64,000 nucleotides of DNA from Hyphomicrobiales bacterium (lineage in GTDB: Bacteria; Pseudomonadota; Alphaproteobacteria; Rhizobiales; Rhizobiaceae), in the NCBI GenBank assembly GCA_900471925.1, contig UCGV01000032.1, positions 1 through 64,000 on the forward strand, given 5' to 3'. Positions 23,711 to 32,146 of this stretch are shown here, one piece after another. Numbering within the stretch: position 1 is the first letter of the stretch; every line of letters begins with the position of its first letter. The translations under genes were made by a program, and so were the position numbers. The notes under the pieces are model-generated. The model made no database searches and was not told where the DNA came from. It was given only the letters and a program-made list of their open reading frames with translations.

Positions 23711-26047
23711 ATGGACAAGTCTACCTTCGAGGATCGCAAGCTGATCAACGGCCAGATGCATGTATCACTGCGCCATGATTCAGCGCATAAGCATGTCACC
23801 GGAAGTGCCGATTATATCGACGATATTCCCGAACCCGCCGACCTCTTGCATGGCGCGCTCGGCATGTCGGACCGCGCTCATGCCGAAATCCTCTCGATGG
23901 ATCTCTCGGAGGTCAGGGCCTATCCTGGCGTGGTCTGGGTCTTCACCGGGAAGGACATTCCCGGCGTCAACGATGTCAGCTCGAACGGCAGCCATGACGA
24001 GCCGCTGCTTGCCGAAACCAAGGTTGAATTCCACGGCCAGCCGATCTTTGCCGTCATTGCCGAAACCCGCGAGGCAGCACGCCGCGCCGCCCGCAAGGCG
24101 AAGATCGAATATCGCGACCTGCCGCATTGGAGCGATATAGACGGCGCGATCGAGAACGGCAGCCCGCTCGTCATCACGCCGATGACACTGCAGCGCGGCG
24201 AGGCCAAGGCGGAAATGGCAAATGCCCCGCGCCGGCTGACCGGCCGCATGCGCATCGGCGGCCAGGAACATTTCTACCTGGAAAGCCATATCGCCATGGC
24301 CATCCCCGGCGAGGATGACGAGGTATCCGTCTGGTCATCCACCCAGCACCCGAGCGAAGTCCAGCATATCGTCGGCCATGTGCTGCACATCCCCTCTAAC
24401 GCCGTGACAGTGAACGTGCGCCGCATGGGCGGCGGCTTTGGTGGCAAGGAAACGCAGGGCAACCAGTTCGCGGCCCTTGCCGCAGTCGCCGCCAAGAAGC
24501 TGAAGCGCGCCATCAAGTTCCGTCCGGACCGCGACGAGGACATGAGCGCTACCGGCAAGCGCCACGATTTCCGCGTCGATTACGAACTCGGCTTCGATGA
24601 CGAAGGACGCATCCACGCAGTCGATGCCACCTACTCGGCCCGCTGCGGCTTCTCCTCGGATCTCTCGGGCCCGGTCACCGACCGCGCCCTCTTCCATGCC
24701 GATTCCAGCTATTTCTACCCGCATGTGCATCTGATCTCGCAGCCGCTGAAGACCCATACCGTCTCCAACACCGCCTTTCGCGGCTTCGGCGGCCCGCAGG
24801 GCATGCTCGGCGCCGAGCGCTTCATCGAGGAAATCGCCTATGCCGTCGGCAAGGATCCACTCGATATCCGCAAGCTGAATTTCTACGGCCAGCCGGGGTC
24901 CGGGCGCACGACCACGCCCTACCATCAGGAAGTCGAGGACAATATCATCGCCCGCGTGGTCGAGGAGTTGGAGGATAGCGCCGACTACCGCGCTCGCCGC
25001 AATGCCATCGTCGCCTTCAATCGTGACAGCCGCTATATCCGCAAGGGCATTGCGCTGACACCGGTGAAATTCGGCATCTCCTTCACCATGACCGCCTTCA
25101 ACCAGGCCGGAGCGCTCGTCCATATCTATCAGGATGGCTCCATCCACCTGAACCATGGCGGCACGGAAATGGGCCAGGGCCTCTATACCAAGGTGGCGCA
25201 GGTTCTGGCCGACAGTTTCCAGGTCGATATCGACAGGGTGAAGATCACGGCGACGACAACCGGCAAGGTGCCGAACACCTCAGCGACCGCCGCCTCTTCC
25301 GGTTCGGACCTGAACGGCATGGCCGCCTATGACGCCGCCCGCCAGCTCAAGGAACGGCTGATTGCCTTCGCAGCGGAGAAATGGACCGTTCCGGCCGATG
25401 AAGTCGTCTTCCTGCCGAACCGCGTGCGGGTTGGAGATATCGAGATCCCCTTCCCCGATTTCATCAAGCAGGCCTATTTCGCCCGCGTGCAGCTGTCAGC
25501 CGCCGGCTTCTACAAGACCCCGAAGATCCATTGGGACCGCAAGGCCGGCCGAGGCACGCCCTTCTACTACTATTCTTATGGCGCCTCCTGCACGGAAGTC
25601 TCGATCGACACTCTAACAGGCGAATATTTGATCGACCGCACCGATATCCTCCACGACGTCGGCCGCTCGCTGAACCCGGCCATCGATATCGGCCAGGTCG
25701 AGGGCGCCTTCGTCCAGGGCATGGGCTGGCTGACGACGGAAGAACTCTGGTGGGATGACAAGGGCCGTTTGCGCACGCATGCCCCCTCCACCTACAAGAT
25801 CCCGCTCGCCTCCGACCGGCCGAAGATCTTCAATGTGCGCCTTGCCGAATGGTCCGAGAATGCCGAGGCCACCATCGGCCGCTCCAAGGCTGTAGGCGAA
25901 CCACCCTTCATGCTGGCGATCTCGGTGCTGGAAGCGCTTTCCATGGCGGTTGCCAGCGTCGCCAACTACCGCGTCTGCCCCCATCTCGATGCGCCCGCAA
26001 CGCCAGAACGCGTGCTGATGGCCGTCGAGAGGATGAAGAGGGTCTAG
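23711..26047 (+). CDS. xdhB: Xanthine dehydrogenase molybdopterin-binding subunit
   Basis: A 778-residue large subunit that hydroxylates hypoxanthine and xanthine to urate at the molybdenum cofactor. GSADYIDDIPEP near residue 30 starts the aldehyde-oxidase-like domain. GGGFGGKETQ binds the cofactor, AFRGFGGPQG is the substrate arginine loop, and the catalytic glutamate is in KAVGEPPFMLA near the C-terminus. Length matches XdhB of bacteria with a split enzyme. AAGGAG precedes the ATG. It follows the palindromic repeat, which may change the amount of xdhB message relative to xdhA. Confidence 0.96.
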   Translation: MDKSTFEDRKLINGQMHVSLRHDSAHKHVTGSADYIDDIPEPADLLHGALGMSDRAHAEILSMDLSEVRAYPGVVWVFTGKDIPGVNDVSSNGSHDEPLLAETKVEFHGQPIFAVIAETREAARRAARKAKIEYRDLPHWSDIDGAIENGSPLVITPMTLQRGEAKAEMANAPRRLTGRMRIGGQEHFYLESHIAMAIPGEDDEVSVWSSTQHPSEVQHIVGHVLHIPSNAVTVNVRRMGGGFGGKETQGNQFAALAAVAAKKLKRAIKFRPDRDEDMSATGKRHDFRVDYELGFDDEGRIHAVDATYSARCGFSSDLSGPVTDRALFHADSSYFYPHVHLISQPLKTHTVSNTAFRGFGGPQGMLGAERFIEEIAYAVGKDPLDIRKLNFYGQPGSGRTTTPYHQEVEDNIIARVVEELEDSADYRARRNAIVAFNRDSRYIRKGIALTPVKFGISFTMTAFNQAGALVHIYQDGSIHLNHGGTEMGQGLYTKVAQVLADSFQVDIDRVKITATTTGKVPNTSATAASSGSDLNGMAAYDAARQLKERLIAFAAEKWTVPADEVVFLPNRVRVGDIEIPFPDFIKQAYFARVQLSAAGFYKTPKIHWDRKAGRGTPFYYYSYGASCTEVSIDTLTGEYLIDRTDILHDVGRSLNPAIDIGQVEGAFVQGMGWLTTEELWWDDKGRLRTHAPSTYKIPLASDRPKIFNVRLAEWSENAEATIGRSKAVGEPPFMLAISVLEALSMAVASVANYRVCPHLDAPATPERVLMAVERMKRV

Positions 26048-26049
26048 CC

Positions 26050-26901
26050 ATGACACGGCGCGAAATTCTCTCCGGTTTTGTGCCCGGCAGCGACTTCCGC
26101 GCCTTTCTGGCTCTGCAGCCGGAATCAATCCTCGTCGAAATAACAGGAACACAGGGCTCGACGCCGCGCGAGGCCGGCACCTTCATGCTGGTTTCTGCAA
26201 GAAGCCTCTGGGGCACGATCGGCGGCGGCCAGTTCGAATATCTCGCCATCGGCAATGCCCGCGCAATGCTCGCCGGCAGCGGCGGCACCGACATCATGGA
26301 TATTCCGCTCGGGCCTGAGATCGGCCAGTGTTGCGGTGGCCGCACGCAACTGAGATTCCGCCGCGTGACGAATGCGGTGAGAGACGAGCTGGAGAAAAAG
26401 CAGGAAAGCGAGGCGGAGCGCCTCGCGGAAGTCTATGTCTTCGGCGCCGGCCATGTCGGTCGCGCCCTTGCAGCAGCACTCGCGCCGCTGCCGCTTTCGG
26501 TCACCGTCGTCGAAACCCGACAGGATGAACTCGCCAATCTCCCGGCCTCGACGAAGAGCCGCCTCGTGCCGATGCCCGAAGCACTGGTGAAGGACATGCC
26601 GGCAGGGGCCGCCCTCGTCATCCTCACCCACGACCATGCGCTGGATTTCCTGATCGCCCGCGAAGCGCTTGCCCGCGCCGACCTCGCCTATACCGGCATG
26701 ATCGGTTCGGCGACTAAGCGGGCGACCTTTACGAGCTGGCTTACACGAGAAGCGGGCGGTGAGCGCTCATGGTTGGAGCGCCTGACCCTGCCGATCGGCG
26801 GCTCCTCCGTGAAGGACAAACGGCCCGAAGTGATCGCCGCCATGACCGCAGCCGAAATCCTGATGGCACTTGCCGCCTACCGCGACCGATCATCCTCGTA
26901 G
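26050..26901 (+). CDS. xdhC: Xanthine dehydrogenase accessory protein XdhC
   Basis: A 283-residue chaperone that binds the molybdenum cofactor, has it sulfurated, and inserts it into XdhB. The N-terminal XdhC/CoxI domain has QGSTPREAGTFMLV, and GGGQFEYLAI and CCGGRTQLRF contain the conserved cysteines. The C-terminal Rossmann part has VFGAGHVGRAL. It starts 2 bases after the xdhB stop, clearly in the same operon, and overlaps a small convergent gene by 25 bp. Confidence 0.94.
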   Translation: MTRREILSGFVPGSDFRAFLALQPESILVEITGTQGSTPREAGTFMLVSARSLWGTIGGGQFEYLAIGNARAMLAGSGGTDIMDIPLGPEIGQCCGGRTQLRFRRVTNAVRDELEKKQESEAERLAEVYVFGAGHVGRALAAALAPLPLSVTVVETRQDELANLPASTKSRLVPMPEALVKDMPAGAALVILTHDHALDFLIAREALARADLAYTGMIGSATKRATFTSWLTREAGGERSWLERLTLPIGGSSVKDKRPEVIAAMTAAEILMALAAYRDRSSS

Positions 26902-27074
26902 CGCGGATCGCGCCCGTCCAGGAAACCGAGATCGCGCTTGATGCGGTCGGGCGTGACATCCATATCGAGCTGCGGAATGCGGCTGCCGATCCCGCGGACA
27001 AGCCGGCGGATGACCGCGGCAAACAATGGCTCTCTTGCTGGTGAACGGCTCTCTTCGATAGCTTGGCAGTTCAT
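26877..27074 (-). CDS. Small basic protein of 65 residues, unknown
   Basis: Not recognised. A 65-residue protein starting MNCQAIEES, with a central amphipathic helix (FAAVIRRLVRGIGSRI) and a polar tail (DLGFLDGRDPRYEDDR). The tail reminds me of DUF1127-type small proteins, but the match is weak. Support for a real gene: GAGGTG sits 6 bases before the ATG, the gene diverges from a LysR regulator with an inverted repeat between them, and it converges on xdhC with a 25-bp overlap. It may be a target of the LysR protein. Confidence 0.55.
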   Translation of the reverse strand: MNCQAIEESRSPAREPLFAAVIRRLVRGIGSRIPQLDMDVTPDRIKRDLGFLDGRDPRYEDDRSR

Positions 27075-27102
27075 GACATCACCTCGATGTTTTGATGAGA
27101 TG

Positions 27103-27132
27103 ATTGCAGTTTGGCGGGAAAAATGCTGCAAT
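27103..27132. promoter_or_regulatory. Candidate LysR operator
   Basis: ATTGCAG (27103-27109) and CTGCAAT (27126-27132) form a perfect 7-bp inverted repeat with a 16-base spacer in the 100-bp divergent region between the 65-residue gene and the LysR gene. LysR proteins bind such interrupted repeats next to their own promoters. A CTAAT, the core known for GcvA sites, follows at 27134. Confidence 0.5.
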
Positions 27133-27174
27133 TCTAATCGAACAACCGTCTGCATCTATAAAGAGAACTTATCC

Positions 27175-28086
27175 ATGAAACTGTCGAAGCAGTTCCCGCT
27201 GAATGCGTTGCGCGTCTTCGAATCCGTCGCGCGGCTCGGCAGTTTCACCAGGGCCGGCGAGGAGCTCGGCATGACGCAGACGGCCGTCAGCTACCAGATC
27301 AAGCTTCTCGAGGAGAATATCGGAGAGCCGCTCTTCCTGCGCCTCCCCCGCCAGATCGAGCTGACCGAGGCGGGCAAACATCTGGCTCCGCGCGTGTCGG
27401 ATGCATTCAATATCCTGATCGAAGCCATGGCCTCGATGCGCAAGGCGACCGGCGAAACGCTGACGATCCATTCGACCGCGACCTTCGCCCAGCAATGGCT
27501 CTCGCGCTACATAGGCACATTCCAGCTGCAATATCCCGAGATCGCAGTAAGGCTTATCACCTCGGGCACGATCGTCGATTTCCAGAAGGAGGCTGCCGAT
27601 GTGGCGATCCGCTGGGGTCGCGGCGAATGGCCGGGCCTTATCAGCCACCGGCTGATGAAACTCGACTATTCTCCCATGCTGAGTCCCAAGCTCGCAGCCG
27701 AAATCGGCGGTGTCCACGAGCCCGCCGATCTCTTGAAACTGTTCCTCATCAGCGCCGGCGATTCCTGGTGGGCAGAATGGTTCGCAGCGGCCGGTGTCAA
27801 GGATGCCGATCTATCCCGCTATCCGAAAAGCGAGTTCGGCACCCAGATCCTCGATGCCAGCATCGCCATTGCCGGCGGCGGCGTCGCCATGCTCAATCCC
27901 GGCCATTTCCAGGATGATGTTGCCGCAGGCCGACTCTATCAGCCCTTCGAACTGACCGGCAACGACGGGCGCGACTATTGGCTCGCCTATCCGGAAAACA
28001 GGCGAAACATCCCGAAAATCAAAAATTTCCGCAATTGGCTGCTGGAGAAATTCGAGGTCGATCAGAAACCCATTTCCGGAGCGTAA
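27175..28086 (+). CDS. LysR-family regulator, GcvA-like
   Basis: A 303-residue regulator. The N-terminal helix-turn-helix (PLNALRVFESVARLGSFTRAGEELGMTQTAVSYQIKLLEE, about residues 8-47) and the opening LPLNALR-type motif place it in the GcvA/AmpR-like branch. The effector domain (from about 90) contains VAIRWGRGEWPGL, typical of GcvA homologues. It lies directly after the xdhABC operon, so it could sense a purine or glycine-linked signal, but this is inference. The start ATG has only a weak ribosome site. Confidence 0.9.
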   Translation: MKLSKQFPLNALRVFESVARLGSFTRAGEELGMTQTAVSYQIKLLEENIGEPLFLRLPRQIELTEAGKHLAPRVSDAFNILIEAMASMRKATGETLTIHSTATFAQQWLSRYIGTFQLQYPEIAVRLITSGTIVDFQKEAADVAIRWGRGEWPGLISHRLMKLDYSPMLSPKLAAEIGGVHEPADLLKLFLISAGDSWWAEWFAAAGVKDADLSRYPKSEFGTQILDASIAIAGGGVAMLNPGHFQDDVAAGRLYQPFELTGNDGRDYWLAYPENRRNIPKIKNFRNWLLEKFEVDQKPISGA

Positions 28087-28394
28087 AAACAGCGCGGCGT
28101 ATCCTCGTTCGGAAACAGGCAGAGGTGATAATCACTGTCGCCCGACTGCATGGCCTTGGTCATCGGCAGCAGGAAAACATGGTTACGCGTTATCAGCCGG
28201 TGGTCGCCGGGACCAAGCGTGAGGCGGTACCCCTCGGGCGTGATGGCCACATCCTTGGAAGGGATCATCTGGCAATCGCCGTTATGGGCATTTCCATTGC
28301 AACAATAGGGGTCGTAAGTCCACCCCGTAGCGGCGTCGTGGGCTGTCGCGAACGACGCATACGCAATCATCACACATGTCAGAATACTGCGCAT
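28062..28394 (-). CDS. Small secreted Cys-containing protein, unknown
   Basis: A 110-residue exported protein with a signal peptide (MRSILTCVMIAYASFATA) and a mature part with several cysteines (YDPYCCNGNAHNGDCQMI and YHLCLFP...RCFYAPE). Proteins of this pattern occur widely in rhizobia with no known function. The ATG at 28394 has GGAG 9 bases before it; an ATG two codons upstream at 28400 is too close to that site. It overlaps the end of the convergent LysR gene by 25 bp. Confidence 0.7.
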   Translation of the reverse strand: MRSILTCVMIAYASFATAHDAATGWTYDPYCCNGNAHNGDCQMIPSKDVAITPEGYRLTLGPGDHRLITRNHVFLLPMTKAMQSGDSDYHLCLFPNEDTPRCFYAPEMGF

Positions 28395-28574
28395 CGGCAT
28401 CTTCTCCGTCGATGAATGCGCCGCCAGTCTCGTGCGGTTTCCACCTCATCCCGGCGGCCTGTCTTTAAGATACTGTAACCCGATCCGCACATTTCAAGGA
28501 ATCGATTGCTCCGGATCGGAGCATTAGCAGTGGATAAAATGTCGCAGAAATCGGCGGTTTTTTAAGGCACTCGA

Positions 28575-30176
28575 ATGAAGCGCTTGTTTTCCGGCGCAGC
28601 GCTCAATCGGATTGCCACCTCAAATTGCGCGGATATAACTATTCCCATGGAAGAGCAGCGTTATGCATTCGGCCAATTCACGCTTGATCCCGGCAGCGGC
28701 GTGCTGCGTCGGGACGGGCAGCCTGTTACCCTTGGCCAACGCGCGGTCGCGCTGCTCAAGGCGCTGCTCGATGCTGATGGCCGTCCAGTCGGCAAGGATG
28801 CGCTGATCGATGCCGGCTGGCCTGGACTGATGGTCGAGGAAGGCAATCTTTCAGTCCAGATCGCACATCTGCGCAAGACGCTCGGCCAGCAGCCTGATGG
28901 ACAGGAATGGATCATCACCCTGCCGCGTCTCGGCTATCGCCTGCTGAAGAGCCATGCTGCGCCGGCCGATCTCGGCGAGGAAATCATCCCGTCGCTGGCG
29001 GTCCTGCCCTTCGAAAATCTGAGCGGCGATCCGGAGCAGCAATATTTCGCCGACGGCATCGTCGATGACATCATCACCGCACTCAGCCGCTTCAAATCCT
29101 TTGCCGTCATCGCCCGCAATACCAGCTTCGTCTATCGCGGCGCCGGCGATATCAGGAAGATCGCCGCCGAACTCGGCGTCAAATATGTGCTCGAAGGCAG
29201 CCTGCGAAAATCCGGCAACCGGCTGCGTATCTACGCCCGGCTCGTGGACGCGGCAGCCAATGTGCAGCTCTGGGCGCAAAGCTTCGACGGCAATCTCGAA
29301 GACGTCTTCGAATTCCAGGACCGCATCACCGAATCCGTCGCCATAGGCATCGAGCCGCATGTTCAGCACGCCGAACTGGAACGCGCTCGCCGGGAACGAC
29401 CCGGCAGCATCTCCGTCTACGACGTCTGCCTGCAGGTCCTGCCGAAGATTCTCGCAGAAACCTGCAGCCAGAACGCCGAGGCCCATAGAATGTTGACCGA
29501 AGCGCTCGCGCGAGAACCGGATAATGCCCGCATTTTGGCGCTTGCCTCCTATACGCTCGAACACCGTAGGACGATGGGCTGGCCACTATTCGGGCCAGAT
29601 GATGCGGAGAAATGCGTGGCCTTTGCGCGTCGGGGCGTCGCATTGGCAAAAGGCGATGCGACGATCATGGCCACCTGTGGCATGTCACTCATTCAGGTAG
29701 GGCGCGAGTATGATTGGGGTCTGGCGATCATGCAGGCTGCGGTCGATCTCAATCCGAATAGCCTCAACGTGGTGCTGAGGGCGGGTATTGCGCATGTTCA
29801 TTGTGGTGATCTGGATCGAGCGCAGGAATATCTCATGCGCGCCCACCGCCTGAGCCCGCTTGATCCTTATGCGCATATCACTTTTTGTGGCCTCGCCGAT
29901 ATCGAGATGATCCGAGGCAATTATGAGCAATCAATAGTCTGGGCGTCACGCTCATTGGCGCTGAATCCGAACTTCGATCCGACAGTCTGGATTCTGATCA
30001 CCGACAACATACGGCTTAATCGGGCGGACGAAGCGAAACGCTGCCTGGAGCATCTTCTGCGGATTTCCCCCGACAGCACGTTGTCACGCATCGCGTCCGG
30101 GCAGGCAACCAAAATTCCCGAACGGCTATCCCTTGTTCTGGACGGACTTCGCGCCGCCGGTTTGCCAGAGAATTGA
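28575..30176 (+). CDS. Winged-helix (CadC/OmpR-type) regulator with TolB-like and TPR regions
   Basis: A 533-residue soluble regulator. An OmpR-type winged helix occupies about residues 28-120 (YAFGQFTLDPGSGVLRRDGQPVTLGQRAVALL). It is followed by a TolB-like segment (SLAVLPFENLSGDPEQQYFADGIVDDI, from about 138) and then TPR-type helices to the end. This architecture is abundant in rhizobia, often described as adenylate cyclase-like, though no cyclase domain is present. No membrane helix is seen, unlike E. coli CadC. The first ATG (28575) has AAGG upstream; an ATG at 28647 starts closer to the domain. Target and signal unknown. Confidence 0.82.
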   Translation: MKRLFSGAALNRIATSNCADITIPMEEQRYAFGQFTLDPGSGVLRRDGQPVTLGQRAVALLKALLDADGRPVGKDALIDAGWPGLMVEEGNLSVQIAHLRKTLGQQPDGQEWIITLPRLGYRLLKSHAAPADLGEEIIPSLAVLPFENLSGDPEQQYFADGIVDDIITALSRFKSFAVIARNTSFVYRGAGDIRKIAAELGVKYVLEGSLRKSGNRLRIYARLVDAAANVQLWAQSFDGNLEDVFEFQDRITESVAIGIEPHVQHAELERARRERPGSISVYDVCLQVLPKILAETCSQNAEAHRMLTEALAREPDNARILALASYTLEHRRTMGWPLFGPDDAEKCVAFARRGVALAKGDATIMATCGMSLIQVGREYDWGLAIMQAAVDLNPNSLNVVLRAGIAHVHCGDLDRAQEYLMRAHRLSPLDPYAHITFCGLADIEMIRGNYEQSIVWASRSLALNPNFDPTVWILITDNIRLNRADEAKRCLEHLLRISPDSTLSRIASGQATKIPERLSLVLDGLRAAGLPEN

Positions 30177-30287
30177 GAACGCTTCGTCATTTTTTGGATC
30201 TTTTAGGCCCTCGGTAAAAGACCCAAAGACGTCGGATAGGACAATCTCCCCCATCGCGCAGAGAGCGCGACAATGTGGGAGGTTTCA

Positions 30288-30542
30288 ATGTTATCGCCCT
30301 TGATGATCCTGTCTCTTGACCAAGGCAAACTTACCACTGCCCCGCCCTCAGTCGGTCAGTTCGATGCCCACCTGCTGAAGGATATTGCGGGCTGCATCGC
30401 GGAAGCCGAGACGCAACACTTCGCGAGGCCGCAGAAAATCCGGCCTATCGCTGCCATCGGAGATAGACTGCGCACGTGGCTGGTGGCACCTGCCCGCGAG
30501 GCTCTACCCCGACCGGAACAGCTGAGCCGCCTACAACCCTAG
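30288..30542 (+). CDS. Small hypothetical protein of 84 residues
   Basis: Not recognised. The reading frame starts MLSPLMILSL and contains a polar middle and APAREALPRPEQ near the end. The best support is GGGAGG 5 bases before the ATG. It ends 2 bases before the end of the convergent zinc-ribbon gene, which leaves no room for a terminator. It may be a real small gene or a chance frame. Confidence 0.4.
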   Translation: MLSPLMILSLDQGKLTTAPPSVGQFDAHLLKDIAGCIAEAETQHFARPQKIRPIAAIGDRLRTWLVAPAREALPRPEQLSRLQP

Positions 30543-30543
30543 C

Positions 30544-30738
30544 CTAGTGCTTTTTCTGCTGCTGTTCGGCGGCCGCGACGCGGTTCAGCATCGCCACCAT
30601 CTTCTTCTTGATCGAGCCATAGGTGCCGAGTTCGAAATTGCAGCTGAAGCAGGTGATGATGTCGCTGTCGATCGGCTGCGGGCGCGGAAACTTCATGCGC
30701 GTGTTGCGGCACTTCGGGCAAGGGACTTCGATCTGCAT
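30544..30738 (-). CDS. Small zinc-ribbon protein
   Basis: A 64-residue protein with two CxxC knuckles: Cys7 and Cys10 (CPKC) and Cys30 and Cys33 (CFSC), followed by a basic, Gln-rich helix (KKKMVAMLNRVAAAEQQQ). The spacing is that of a zinc ribbon or rubredoxin-like knuckle, which could bind nucleic acid or a protein partner. Its function is unknown. It diverges from puuD across 169 bp. Confidence 0.75.
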   Translation of the reverse strand: MQIEVPCPKCRNTRMKFPRPQPIDSDIITCFSCNFELGTYGSIKKKMVAMLNRVAAAEQQQKKH

Positions 30739-30907
30739 GTTTCAGCGGCTCCTTAATCGCATCGTCTGGCGATGCCTTAGCACAAATGCCGTGCCCGGCA
30801 AGCTCTTCCTGTGATCTCCTGCGTGGCAAGAAACCCCACATGCCCCCTTTCCTCCCGCCGGAATTTCTCGCAATCTCACGAGTCGGGAAGAAGAACAGGG
30901 GAACGGA

Positions 30908-32146
30908 ATGTATGAATATGCAATAGTCTGGGAGTGGCTGGCCTTTGCGGCGCGCTGGTTCCACGTCGTCACCGCGATCGCCTGGATCGGCTCGTCCTTC
31001 TATTTCATCGCGCTCGATCTCGGCCTGGTGAAGCGCCCACATCTGCCGGCCGGTGTTCACGGCGAGGAATGGCAGGTCCATGGCGGCGGATTCTACCATG
31101 TCCAGAAATATCTGGTGGCACCGGCGGCGATGCCGGAGCACCTGACCTGGTTCAAATACGAAAGCTATTTCACCTGGCTCTCCGGTTTCCTGATGCTGTG
31201 CATCGTCTATTACGGCGGCGCCGACCTCTTCCTCATCGACCGCCATGTGCTGGATATCTCGCAGCCCGTCGCCATCCTGATCTCGCTCGCGTCTCTCGCC
31301 GGCGGCTGGATCATCTACGACCTGCTCTGCAAATCGCCGCTCGGCAAGAACACCTGGGGCCTGATGGCCATTCTCTATGTCGTGCTGGTCTTCATGGCCT
31401 GGGGCTATACGCAGGTCTTCACTGGCCGCGCCGCCTTCCTGCATCTCGGCGCCTTCACCGCCACGATCATGTCGGCCAATGTCTTCATGATCATCATCCC
31501 CAACCAGAAGATCGTCGTCGCCGACCTGATCGCCGGCCGCACGCCGGATGCGAAATACGGCTATATGGCCAAGCAGCGCTCGCTCCATAACAACTACCTG
31601 ACGCTGCCCGTCATCTTTTTCATGCTGTCGAACCACTATCCCCTGGCCTTCGGCACCGCCTTCAACTGGGTGATCGCAGCCCTGGTCTTCCTGATGGGCG
31701 TCACCATCCGCCACTGGTTCAACACCACGCATGCCCGTAAGGGCAGACCAACCTGGACCTGGATCGTCACCGTCGTGCTCTTCATCCTCATCATGTGGCT
31801 ATCGACCGTGCCGAAGATCCTGACCGGCGAGGATCAGAGCGCGTCGGTCGCGCCTGCCTTCCAGCAATTTGCCGGCGATCCACATTTTCCGGCCGTCAAG
31901 CAGCTGATCGGCACGCGCTGTTCCATGTGCCATGCTGCAGAGCCGGTCTATGAAGGCATCGCCCGGGCCCCGAAGGGCGTGATCCTGGAGAATGACGCGG
32001 AAATTGCCGCCCATGCACGCGAAATCTATATACAGGCGGGCCGCAGCCATGCCATGCCGCCGGGCAATGTGACCGATATTACACCGGACGAGCGCAAGCT
32101 GCTCGTCGCCTGGTTCGAAAGCGCAGTCGAAGGCAAACAAGAATGA
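30908..32146 (+). CDS. puuD: Membrane-bound urate hydroxylase PuuD (urate oxidase)
   Basis: A 412-residue integral membrane enzyme that oxidises urate to 5-hydroxyisourate. About eight helices are visible in the first 300 residues, with the family-specific start WLAFAARWFHVVTAIAWIGSSFYF. The C-terminal periplasmic cytochrome c domain carries CSMCH (Cys338, Cys341, His342) for haem. Electrons thus go to the respiratory chain and no hydrogen peroxide is made, unlike soluble uricase. GGGGAACGG precedes the ATG. It overlaps guaD by 4 bp, so the two are co-translated. Confidence 0.95.
   Translation: MYEYAIVWEWLAFAARWFHVVTAIAWIGSSFYFIALDLGLVKRPHLPAGVHGEEWQVHGGGFYHVQKYLVAPAAMPEHLTWFKYESYFTWLSGFLMLCIVYYGGADLFLIDRHVLDISQPVAILISLASLAGGWIIYDLLCKSPLGKNTWGLMAILYVVLVFMAWGYTQVFTGRAAFLHLGAFTATIMSANVFMIIIPNQKIVVADLIAGRTPDAKYGYMAKQRSLHNNYLTLPVIFFMLSNHYPLAFGTAFNWVIAALVFLMGVTIRHWFNTTHARKGRPTWTWIVTVVLFILIMWLSTVPKILTGEDQSASVAPAFQQFAGDPHFPAVKQLIGTRCSMCHAAEPVYEGIARAPKGVILENDAEIAAHAREIYIQAGRSHAMPPGNVTDITPDERKLLVAWFESAVEGKQE

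Noticed and set aside
23460..23711. 83-codon frame between xdhA and xdhB
   Set aside because: It runs through the palindromic repeat element, so its translation is dictated by the hairpins; no protein similarity is seen.
30288..30542. Reading the 84-residue frame as part of a purine operon
   Set aside because: It is not in the puuD direction with any coupling, and it has no recognisable family; kept only as a low-confidence small gene.
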